NCBI GenBank assembly: GCA_000814665.1
Contig: JWIH01000008.1
Span: 1-56,718, forward strand
Source: Pseudoalteromonas flavipulchra NCIMB 2033 = ATCC BAA-314
Lineage (GTDB): Bacteria > Pseudomonadota > Gammaproteobacteria > Enterobacterales > Alteromonadaceae
Direction: 5' to 3'
Length of the DNA stretch: 56,718 bases
Both the position numbers and the translations under genes were made by a program. The notes beneath the pieces were generated by a model. That model searched no databases and was not told the DNA's origin. It saw nothing but the letters and a program-made list of their open reading frames with translations. Position 1 is the stretch's first letter. Each line of letters starts with the position of its first letter. Below, piece by piece: positions 37,261 to 46,900 of this stretch.

Positions 37261-40200
37261 ATGGGATCCCTAAAAGAATTATTAAAAGAATTAAAATCTC
37301 AAGAGATTTATTTATCTCTTGATGTTTCCGGGGAGTTAAGCGTTAAAGGAAGGAAGGAACTGCTTTCCACTGAACTCATCACCTTATTAAAAAAACATAA
37401 AGCATCGCTTGTTGATTTAATTCAGGCGAAAACTACAAGCGCGAGTGCTGTACCTGAGATAAAGAAAATTAATGGTGAGCAGGTTCTTGAACTTTCTTTT
37501 TCACAGCGAAGCTTGTGGTTACAAGATCAGATAGACGGTGGTAGTACCCACTACAATATTCCCAGCGCTATAAAGCTTAGCGGCATCCTTGATAATGACG
37601 CCTTGCAACGGGCTTTTGCCACTATCCTGTTACGCCATGAAAGCCTGCGCACCTGTTTTGTTGCCGGCGACGACGGCGAGCCGGTCCAACAGGTCCGGGA
37701 AGGTGTTGACTTTCAAGTGTCTTTAACGGATCTATCCGAGCTTTCACAAGATCGGCGGAACGAGCGTATAGCTGAAATCGTTTCAACAGAAGCAATCATG
37801 CCTTTTGATCTAGGCCGGGATGTAATGTTGCGAGTGCAGTTACTTAAATTAGCCCCTCAGGAGCATATCTTGTTGGCGACCATGCATCATATCGCCTCCG
37901 ATGGCTGGTCTATGGGCATACTGGTGAATGAATTCAGCCGTTTATATACGGCTTATGTTCAGGGGCTGGACAACCCTTTGCCGCCGCTGGCGATCCAGTA
38001 CGGCGATTATGCCCACTGGCAGCGCAACTACTTGCAGGGAGCTGTGCTGAATGAACAGCTGGCTTACTGGGAAAAGCAGCTTGCCGACTTGCCGGTGCTG
38101 CACAGCCTGCCGCTAGATAACCCCAGACCGGCAGTGCAAAGCTTTGCCGGTAATCTCCATGTCTCAAGGATAGAACAAGCGACACACCAGCGCTTGATGG
38201 CCATATGCCAAGAACGAGGCGCCACGTTGTTTATGGGATTGCATGCCGTTTTTTCTGTGTTATTAGCCCGTTACAGCAATGAGCAGGATATCGTTGTCGG
38301 CACGCCAGTGGCAAACCGGGAGCAGGTGGAAGTAGCCGGTTTGATCGGTTTCTTCGTCAATACTCTGGTGCTGCGGAGTAACTTATCTGATAACCCGAGT
38401 TTTCATGCGCTGTTAGAACAAAGTAAAAACATGCTGCTTGACGCTTATGCCCATCAGCAGGTGCCGTTTGAACAAATCGTCGAACGTTTGCGACCCGGGC
38501 GCAGCCCAGGCCACACTCCATTATTTCAGGTGATGATTGCGCTACAAAACAATGCCCAAAGTCGCTTGTCTTTACCTGGGCTTAGCCTGTCCGGGGTCGA
38601 AGAAGAAGGAGAGGGCACTGCTAAATTTGATCTGACTCTAAATATTAAAGAAAGCAGTGAAGGTCTATTTCTGTCTTGGGGATATAGTAGTGCACTTTTT
38701 AAGGCACAAACCATCGAACGTATGGCGGGACATTTTGAGGTTTTGTTGTCCTCCCTTTTAACGTCCCCTGAATTGGATGTTTATGCCCATGAATTAGTGA
38801 CGCCACAGGAGCGTGAGCAGTTACTAAATACCTGGAATGATACCGCAGCTAAGTACCGCTCGGAGCTGTGTCTGCATGAATTATTTGAACGTCAGGTCGA
38901 TACCCATCCAAAGAAAACCGCCCTGGTCTGTGAAGAGACAAGCCTCAGTTATGAGACGTTGAACCGCCGCGCCAACCAGCTGGCCCATTACCTGAAAGCA
39001 CAGGGGGTGAAGCCGGATACCTTAGTGGGGCTTAGCGTCGAACGTTCAGTGGACATGGTGATTGCCATTTTGGCAATCCTCAAGGCTGGCGGCGCTTATG
39101 TGCCTTTAGATCCCAGCTACCCGCAAACGCGGCTGAGGCATATGCTCAGCGACAGTGGCGTCACTTTAGTGCTGACGCAGCACAGTGTTCGGGAGCAACT
39201 ACCTGACTGTTGCGGACAGGTGTTGTGCCTGGACGATGGTGCACTGCAGGAGGCGCTGACGAAGATGGCGGCGGATAACCTGCCGGTATCTTCGCTGGGA
39301 CTGGCGCCCCGTCACCTGGCGTATGTTATCTATACCTCGGGCTCTACCGGGCAACCTAAGGGGATCATGGTGCAGCATCAGGCGATGCTTGTGCGCCAGG
39401 ATGGCTGGAACCGGGTGTTTGACTTGGAAAAGCGTCCGCCTGTGGTATTACAAATGGCGGGACTGTCAGTCGATATCCTGCTTGGCGATATGATGAAAGC
39501 CCTCGGCTGCGGCGGACGGCTGGAGATTTGCCCGAAAGAGGTACTACTTTCGCCGGATAAGCTGTATCAGATGATCCAAAGCCGGGAGATCACCTATGGC
39601 GACTTTGTTCCGGCGGTGATCCGCGCTTTGACGGATTATTTGCTTGAAAGCGGGCAAAAGCTGGATGCGATGGCGTATATTTCAGTGGGCTGTGAGGCCT
39701 GGTACGGACGGGATCTGCGGCGTTTAAAAAGGGTTATCGGGGAAAATACAGAATGTTTTAACCTTTACGGACAGACAGAATCGGTGATAGATGCCAGTTA
39801 CTGCCGTGCCACGGAGCTGGTGTTAGCGGATGTGGACACGGTGCCAGTGGGGCAGCCGCTGGCCAATACCGGGTTGTATGTGCTTAACGAGCAACAACAA
39901 TTGCAGCCTTATGGTGTTGCAGGGGAATTGTGCGTTGGCGGTAAAGGACTGGCATTAGGTTATGCCGGACGTGCGGGGTTAACGGCAGAGAAGTTTTTGG
40001 CACATCCTTTTACAGAGGAAGTGGGGCAAGGTTTATACCGCACCGGCGATCAGGCGGTGCGGCGGGCGGACGGCAGTCTACATTTTGTCGGCAGGGATGA
40101 TGAGCAGGTAAAAATCCGTGGCTTCAGGGTTGAGGTAAAAGAAGTCGAAGGCAGATTGTTGGCACTGGAAGCGGTAAAAGCGGCGCTAGTGTTAGCGCGG

Positions 40201-43200
40201 CAGGACGAGGGGCAGCACAAACGGCTGGTGGGGTATTTATTATTCGAACCAGGGCAAAGCTGCTCGCTGGCGGCGCTTGCCGAGCATATGCGGGCGGGGC
40301 TGCCGGATTATATGGTGCCTTCGGCCTTTGTGGTGTTGGAGTCTTTTCCGTTGACGGCCAACGGCACGGTTGACCGTAAGGCGCTGCCGGCGCCGGAAGG
40401 GGATGTATTAGGCGGCGAGTATATTGCGCCGCGCACTGAAACAGAAAAAACCTTATGCCGGATCTGGCAGGAGGTGCTGGGGCTTGAGCGGGTTGGTATT
40501 TCAGACAACTTCTTTGATCTGGGTGGGCACTCCCTGCTGGTTACTAAACTGGTGGCCCGTATTGGTGAAGCTTTTGAGGTCACACTGGCGCTGCGGAAGG
40601 TCTTTGAGCAGCCGAGGTTAATGGATCTGGCGGCTTTATTGTCCGGTGAGCACTCAGGTGGTATGCGTCCGCCGTTAACTGCGGTTTCTCGGGAGCAGGC
40701 TTTGCCTTTATCTTTTGCCCAGCAAAGGTTGTGGCTGCTGGATAAAATAGACGGCGGCAGTGTCCATTACAATATGCCTGCGGCGTTAAGATTAACGGGT
40801 AGTCTGAACAGTCAGGCGCTGCAGCAGGCCTTTAGTACAATTGTAGGACGTCATGAAAGCCTACGGACTTGCTTTGTTGTCGGCGATGACGGCGAGCCAG
40901 TTCAGGTGATTAATACGCCGGAGACGTTTGAAGTGCCGCTTACGGATTTGTCTGTGCTGCCTGAAACCGTGCAACAAACACAGATTGATGAAGCTGTTGC
41001 CAAAGAGGCGGCCGCGGCCTTTGAGCTGAGCCGAGATTTAATGCTGCGGGCGCGCTTGCTTAAAGTTGCCGAGCAGGAACATATTTTGCTGGTGACCATG
41101 CACCATATTGCCTCGGACGGTTGGTCGATGGGTATACTGGTGAATGAATTTAGCAGCCTGTATACGGCTTATGCCAAAGGGCAGGAAAATCCGCTGGCGC
41201 CTCTGGCGATCCAGTACGGCGATTATGCTTACTGGCAGCGCAACTGGTTACAAGGAGCGGTGCTGGATGAACAGCTAGGGTACTGGGAAAAGCAGCTTGC
41301 CGGCTTACCAGTGGTGCATGCGTTGCCATTAGATCACGCCAGACCTGCGGTGCAGAGCTTTGCAGGTGCTTTCCATATCACTCATATCAATAAAAGTACT
41401 TATAAGGCTTTGACTGGCTTGTGTCAGGCGCAGGGGGCCACATTGTTTATGGGACTGCATGCTGCATTTTCGGTGTTGCTGTCCCGTTACAGTAATGAAC
41501 AAGATATTGTTATTGGCACGCCGGTGGCGAACAGAGAGCAGGTAGAAGTGGCTGGTTTGATAGGTTTCTTCGTCAATACCTTAGTGCTGCGGAGCGACTT
41601 ATCCGGTAAGCCGAGTTTCCAGGCGCTGCTAGAGCAAAGTAAAAACATGCTGCTGGACGGTTATGCCCATCAGCAGGTGCCGTTTGAACAAATTGTTGAA
41701 CGTTTGCAGCCGGAGCGGAGCTTGAGTCACAGCCCGTTATTCCAAGTGATGCTGGCGCTACAAAACAATGACGACGGTCAGTTGTCCTTGCCGGGCATAG
41801 AATTGACGACATTAGGGGGCGCTGGCGGTAAAAATGCCAAATTTGACTTAACGCTGAATTTGGTTGAAGAGGAAGACGGCCAGACCTTGAGCTGGGTGTT
41901 TAATACCGATTTGTTTGAGCGCGACACAATAGCGCGTATGGCGGAGCATTTTGAGGTCTTGTTATCCGCTCTGGTACAGGCACCTGAGCAGGATGTCTTT
42001 AGCCATGAGCTGGCGACGGCGCAGGAGCGGGAACAGTTACTTGGGCGCTGGAATAATACCGAGGCAGAAGTACCATTGGAGTACTGTCTCCATGAACTCT
42101 TTGCGGAGCAGGCTGATCGTTTTTCGAAGAAAACCGCTCTAGTTTGTGATGGTATAAGCCTTAGTTACGGTGAGTTAAACCGCCGCGCGAATCAGTTGGC
42201 CCATTACCTGAAAGCGCAGGGGGTGAAAGCGCAGACGTTAGTCGGGCTTTGTGTTGAACGCTCGGTGGATATGGTGGTAGGCATTCTGGGGATCCTCAAA
42301 GCTGGTGGGGCCTATGTGCCGCTTGACCCGGCTTATCCGCAGGCACGACTGGCCTATATGCTTAGCGACACGAACGTCGCTCTGGTACTGGCCCAGCAAA
42401 GTGTGCTGAAGCAATTACCTGTATTTGATGGCCAAGTGATATGCCTAGACGATGAAGCATTACAGGCCGAACTGATGACTATGCCAGTACAGAGTCTAAT
42501 CGTCTCGGGATTAACGCCCTCTCATCTAGCTTATGTGATTTATACTTCAGGCTCTACTGGGCAGCCCAAAGGGGTAATGGTAGCGCATGAGTCGGTGACT
42601 GCTTTTGCTGTGAATAACCGCTATGTGGCGGTGTCCGAGGTTGAGCATGTAGCCAGCCTATCGTCTTATGCCTTTGACGGTTTTGTGTTTGATTTATTCT
42701 TTTCGCTGTTAAATGGTAAGACCGTGAGCCTGCTTGGGAAGAATCATATTTTAGATAGCGGGTCATTTAAATCGGCATTAACGGCCAATGGTATAGATAC
42801 CTTTTTCACCACAACCGCATTATTTAACCAAATGATCCTCAATGACACCTTAGGGGATAGCGGGGTGAAAAACGTCTTGTTTGGTGGTGAAAAGGCGGAT
42901 CCCGGCTTGGTTGAAAGGGCAGTTCAGCGCTATCCAAGCATTGCCTTTACTCATGTGTACGGGCCGACGGAAACCACGGTTTTTGCTTCAGCCCATCATT
43001 TTGGCGATGAAGTGGACCCGGCGATCCCGATAGGAAAGCCTTTGCACAACAAGCAATGTTATGTGCTCGATGCTGCCTTGAACCCTGTGCCGGTGGGCGT
43101 AGTCGGAGAGCTATATATAGGGGGACTGGGATTAGCCCGAGGTTACCTGAACCGTCCAGCATTGACGGCAGAGAAGTTTGTTATCAATCCTTTTTATGAT

Positions 43201-43938
43201 GAAAAGAACAACCGCAGCAGTAAACAGCTCTATCGCACAGGGGATTTGGTGCGCTGGCTGGCGAATGGCTCTTTAGTCTTTATAGCGCGAGCGGATCACC
43301 AGGTGAAGGTGCGGGGATTTCGGATTGAATTGGGGGAAATTGAGCATGCACTGACAGGGCAGAGTGAGATCAAAGAAGCCGTGGTGCTTGCTCGTGAAAT
43401 CGGTGATAACAATACACAGCTGGTGGCCTACCTGGTGAGTAGTGAAGCAGGGCAGCAGGATGCGGAATTGATTGAGCAAGTACGTGGGCATTTACGCCAG
43501 GTATTACCAAATTATATGGTGCCGGCGGCTTTTGTTGTCTTGGATGCTTTACCGCTAAGTGCCAACGGCAAAGTAAACCGTCATGCGTTGCCGGAGCCGG
43601 ATATGGAGGCTTTAAGGGCAGAGTATATCGCTCCGCAAACGGAGACGGAAATACGCCTGAGTGAAATTTGGCAGCAGGTGCTGGGTTTAGAAAAAGTAGG
43701 TATCACCGATAGCTTCTTTGAGCTTGGCGGCCATTCGCTGTTGGCAACTAAGCTGGTGGCCAGAATTAATGAAACTTTTGCAATTAACTTCCCTATTAAG
43801 GTTTTTTTCGAGCACAACACCATAGAAAAGCAGGCAAAACTTATAGGAAACAACTTATTTGATGAAACGCAAATCGTCATACCACAAAGAAATAAGATGA
43901 TTTCAAATCAGGATGAATTAGAAGAAATAGAACTATGA
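37261..43938 (+). CDS. NRPS-D: dock-C6-A6(basic-like, Lys517 lost)-T-C7-A7(Ile)-T
   Basis: A 2225-residue two-module enzyme with a TubC-like docking domain at residues 1-55. C6 has HHIASDG at 209 and C7 at 1281, both L-to-L type. A6 (TSGSTG at 692) belongs to a distinct A-domain kind with SVDILLGDMMKAL, VGCEAWYGRD and NLYGQTE. I read D-I-G-D-S-G-L-I-D, close in kind to ornithine-type codes (DVGEIGSIDK), with position 299 uncertain. Its A10 motif is NGTVDR, so the catalytic lysine expected there is Thr1036; every other A domain in the window keeps NGK. T6 is Ser1091. A7 (motif at 1762) reads DGFFLGVVFK, an isoleucine-type code. T7 is Ser2159. The tail is acidic (NQDELEEIEL). No strong ribosome binding site precedes the ATG. 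The stop overlaps NRPS-E (ATGA). Confidence 0.93.
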   Translation: MGSLKELLKELKSQEIYLSLDVSGELSVKGRKELLSTELITLLKKHKASLVDLIQAKTTSASAVPEIKKINGEQVLELSFSQRSLWLQDQIDGGSTHYNIPSAIKLSGILDNDALQRAFATILLRHESLRTCFVAGDDGEPVQQVREGVDFQVSLTDLSELSQDRRNERIAEIVSTEAIMPFDLGRDVMLRVQLLKLAPQEHILLATMHHIASDGWSMGILVNEFSRLYTAYVQGLDNPLPPLAIQYGDYAHWQRNYLQGAVLNEQLAYWEKQLADLPVLHSLPLDNPRPAVQSFAGNLHVSRIEQATHQRLMAICQERGATLFMGLHAVFSVLLARYSNEQDIVVGTPVANREQVEVAGLIGFFVNTLVLRSNLSDNPSFHALLEQSKNMLLDAYAHQQVPFEQIVERLRPGRSPGHTPLFQVMIALQNNAQSRLSLPGLSLSGVEEEGEGTAKFDLTLNIKESSEGLFLSWGYSSALFKAQTIERMAGHFEVLLSSLLTSPELDVYAHELVTPQEREQLLNTWNDTAAKYRSELCLHELFERQVDTHPKKTALVCEETSLSYETLNRRANQLAHYLKAQGVKPDTLVGLSVERSVDMVIAILAILKAGGAYVPLDPSYPQTRLRHMLSDSGVTLVLTQHSVREQLPDCCGQVLCLDDGALQEALTKMAADNLPVSSLGLAPRHLAYVIYTSGSTGQPKGIMVQHQAMLVRQDGWNRVFDLEKRPPVVLQMAGLSVDILLGDMMKALGCGGRLEICPKEVLLSPDKLYQMIQSREITYGDFVPAVIRALTDYLLESGQKLDAMAYISVGCEAWYGRDLRRLKRVIGENTECFNLYGQTESVIDASYCRATELVLADVDTVPVGQPLANTGLYVLNEQQQLQPYGVAGELCVGGKGLALGYAGRAGLTAEKFLAHPFTEEVGQGLYRTGDQAVRRADGSLHFVGRDDEQVKIRGFRVEVKEVEGRLLALEAVKAALVLARQDEGQHKRLVGYLLFEPGQSCSLAALAEHMRAGLPDYMVPSAFVVLESFPLTANGTVDRKALPAPEGDVLGGEYIAPRTETEKTLCRIWQEVLGLERVGISDNFFDLGGHSLLVTKLVARIGEAFEVTLALRKVFEQPRLMDLAALLSGEHSGGMRPPLTAVSREQALPLSFAQQRLWLLDKIDGGSVHYNMPAALRLTGSLNSQALQQAFSTIVGRHESLRTCFVVGDDGEPVQVINTPETFEVPLTDLSVLPETVQQTQIDEAVAKEAAAAFELSRDLMLRARLLKVAEQEHILLVTMHHIASDGWSMGILVNEFSSLYTAYAKGQENPLAPLAIQYGDYAYWQRNWLQGAVLDEQLGYWEKQLAGLPVVHALPLDHARPAVQSFAGAFHITHINKSTYKALTGLCQAQGATLFMGLHAAFSVLLSRYSNEQDIVIGTPVANREQVEVAGLIGFFVNTLVLRSDLSGKPSFQALLEQSKNMLLDGYAHQQVPFEQIVERLQPERSLSHSPLFQVMLALQNNDDGQLSLPGIELTTLGGAGGKNAKFDLTLNLVEEEDGQTLSWVFNTDLFERDTIARMAEHFEVLLSALVQAPEQDVFSHELATAQEREQLLGRWNNTEAEVPLEYCLHELFAEQADRFSKKTALVCDGISLSYGELNRRANQLAHYLKAQGVKAQTLVGLCVERSVDMVVGILGILKAGGAYVPLDPAYPQARLAYMLSDTNVALVLAQQSVLKQLPVFDGQVICLDDEALQAELMTMPVQSLIVSGLTPSHLAYVIYTSGSTGQPKGVMVAHESVTAFAVNNRYVAVSEVEHVASLSSYAFDGFVFDLFFSLLNGKTVSLLGKNHILDSGSFKSALTANGIDTFFTTTALFNQMILNDTLGDSGVKNVLFGGEKADPGLVERAVQRYPSIAFTHVYGPTETTVFASAHHFGDEVDPAIPIGKPLHNKQCYVLDAALNPVPVGVVGELYIGGLGLARGYLNRPALTAEKFVINPFYDEKNNRSSKQLYRTGDLVRWLANGSLVFIARADHQVKVRGFRIELGEIEHALTGQSEIKEAVVLAREIGDNNTQLVAYLVSSEAGQQDAELIEQVRGHLRQVLPNYMVPAAFVVLDALPLSANGKVNRHALPEPDMEALRAEYIAPQTETEIRLSEIWQQVLGLEKVGITDSFFELGGHSLLATKLVARINETFAINFPIKVFFEHNTIEKQAKLIGNNLFDETQIVIPQRNKMISNQDELEEIEL
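41883..43677 (+). repeat. Module 7/8 duplicated block, copy 1
   Basis: About 1.79 kb from the last part of C7 through all of A7 to the start of T7. It recurs at 45305-47099 with a constant offset of 3,422 bases. Four amino-acid differences are visible in roughly 600 residues (LNRPAL/LNHPAL, EKNNR/EKNSR, LVSSE/LVGSE, LPNYM/LPDYM). Confidence 0.93.
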
Positions 43939-46900
43939 CACTGTTAACCGAATTAAAAGAATTATTAAAAAACGGCATAGAAGTAAAACTGGTTGGCGAG
44001 AAACTAAAAGTTGAGGCCATGCCAGGTGCGTTGAAGGCAGAACAAATCGCTCTTCTCAAACAGCAAAAAGAAAATATTCTTCGACTGTTTCATTCCCTGA
44101 CGATTAAGTCTAATCGGGATTATGAGTTTCTATCTTTTGCCCAGCAAAGGTTATGGTTGTTAGATCAAATCGACGGTGGTAGCCACCAATATAATATGCC
44201 GATGGCCTTGAAGCTCAGTGGTGTTTTTGATGAAAGAGCAATGCAACGGGCATTTGCGGACATAATGGAGCGCCATGAAAGCTTGCGTACCTGTTTTGTT
44301 GCTGCAGATGATGGTGAGCCTGTACAAATTATCAAGGAGAAAAGCGGTTTTGACGTGCCGCTAACGGACTTGTCGGCACTGCCAAAAGAGGTGCAACAAA
44401 CACAGATTGATCAAGCCGCTTCCGCCGAAGCCGAAGCCATCTTTGATCTAAGCTGGGATTTTATGGTGAGAGCACGGGTACTTAAATTATCCTCCCAGGA
44501 ACATATTTTGCTGGTCACCATGCATCATATTGCTTCAGACGGCTGGTCAATGGGGATACTGGTAAACGAGTTCAGTCGTTTGTATAGCGCTTATGTGCAG
44601 GGAGAAGAGAGTCCCCTGACGCCACTTGCTATCCAGTATGCCGATTATGCCAACTGGCAGCGGGAATGGCTGCAGTCTAATAAGCTGGACGAGCAACTGG
44701 CTTATTGGCAAGATAAACTTTCGGGTTTGCCTGCATTACATAACCTGCCGCTGGATAAGCCTAGGCCTTTAGCTCAAGGTTTTAGTGGTGAAACCTATGT
44801 GTCCTGTATTGCTAAAACCGAGTTAGCAAGTTTAAAAAAAATTTGCCAAACCCGAGAGGCAACCTTATTTATGGGGCTACATGCCGCATTTTCTGTGTTG
44901 TTGTCTCGTTACAGCAATGAAAAGGATATCGTGGTTGGGACGCCAGTAGCCAACCGTGAACAGATGGAAGTGGCGGATCTGATCGGCTTTTTTGTCAATA
45001 CCTTAGTACTGCGCTGTGATTTATCCGGTGAGCCCAGATTTTTTGATGTTCTGGCACAAAGCAAACAAATGTTGCTGGATGCCTATGCCCATCAACAGGT
45101 CCCTTTTGAGCAGGTGGTCGAACGGCTGCAGCCTGAGCGTAGCCTGAGCCACAGCCCGTTATTCCAGGTGATGCTGGCGCTGCAAAATAATGAACAAGGC
45201 AATTTGTCATTACCGGGAATAAGTTTATCTCAGTTAAATTTAAACCAGGGTGACGTGTCACAATTTGATTTAACCTTAAATGTTGCTGAAAAACCGGATG
45301 GGTTGACCTTGAGCTGGGTGTTTAATACCGATTTGTTTGAGCGCGACACAATAGCGCGTATGGCGGAGCATTTTGAGGTCTTGTTATCTGCTCTGGTACA
45401 GGCACCTGAGCAGGATGTCTTTAGCCATGAGCTGGCGACGGCGCAGGAGCGGGAACAGTTACTTGGGCGCTGGAATAATACCGAGGCAGAAGTACCATTG
45501 GAGTACTGTCTCCATGAACTCTTTGCGGAGCAGGCTGATCGTTTTTCGAAGAAAACCGCTCTAGTTTGTGATGGTATAAGCCTTAGTTACGGTGAGTTAA
45601 ACCGCCGCGCGAATCAGTTGGCCCATTACCTGAAAGCGCAGGGGGTGAAAGCGCAGACGTTAGTCGGGCTTTGTGTTGAACGCTCGGTGGATATGGTGGT
45701 AGGCATTCTGGGGATCCTCAAAGCTGGTGGGGCCTATGTGCCGCTTGACCCGGCTTATCCGCAGGCACGACTGGCCTATATGCTTAGCGACACGAACGTC
45801 GCTCTGGTACTGGCCCAGCAAAGTGTGCTGAAGCAATTACCTGTATTTGATGGCCAAGTGATATGCCTAGACGATGAAGCATTACAGGCCGAACTGATGA
45901 CTATGCCAGTACAGAGTCTAATCGTCTCGGGATTAACGCCCTCTCATCTAGCTTATGTGATTTATACTTCAGGTTCTACTGGGCAGCCCAAAGGGGTAAT
46001 GGTAGCGCATGAGTCGGTGACTGCTTTTGCTGTGAATAACCGCTATGTGGCGGTGTCCGAGGTTGAGCATGTAGCCAGCCTATCGTCTTATGCCTTTGAC
46101 GGTTTTGTGTTTGATTTATTCTTTTCGCTGTTAAATGGTAAGACCGTGAGCCTGCTTGGGAAGAATCATATTTTAGATAGCGGGTCATTTAAATCGGCAT
46201 TAACGGCCAATGGTATAGATACCTTTTTCACCACAACCGCATTATTTAACCAAATGATCCTCAATGACACCTTAGGGGATAGCGGGGTGAAAAACGTCTT
46301 GTTTGGTGGTGAAAAGGCGGATCCCGGCTTGGTTGAAAGGGCAGTTCAGCGCTATCCAAGCATTGCCTTTACTCATGTGTACGGGCCGACGGAAACCACG
46401 GTTTTTGCTTCAGCCCATCATTTTGGCGATGAAGTGGACCCGGCGATCCCGATAGGAAAGCCTTTGCACAACAAGCAATGTTATGTGCTCGATGCTGCCT
46501 TGAACCCTGTGCCGGTGGGCGTAGTCGGAGAGCTATATATAGGGGGACTGGGATTAGCCCGAGGTTACCTGAACCATCCGGCATTGACGGCAGAGAAGTT
46601 TGTTATCAATCCTTTTTATGATGAAAAGAACAGCCGCAGCAGTAAACAGCTCTATCGCACAGGGGATTTGGTGCGCTGGCTGGCGAATGGCTCTTTGGTC
46701 TTTATAGCGCGAGCGGATCACCAGGTGAAGGTGCGGGGATTTCGGATTGAATTGGGGGAAATTGAGCATGCACTGACAGGGCAGAGTGAGATCAAAGAAG
46801 CCGTGGTGCTTGCTCGTGAAATCGGTGATAACAATACACAGCTGGTGGCCTACCTGGTGGGTAGTGAAGCAGGGCAGCAGGATGCGGAATTGATTGAGCA

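Noticed and set aside
42554..43491. Several minus-strand frames inside NRPS-D, some repeated in NRPS-E
   Set aside because: They are shadows of the duplicated A-domain sequence; their repetition only reflects the module 7/8 duplication.
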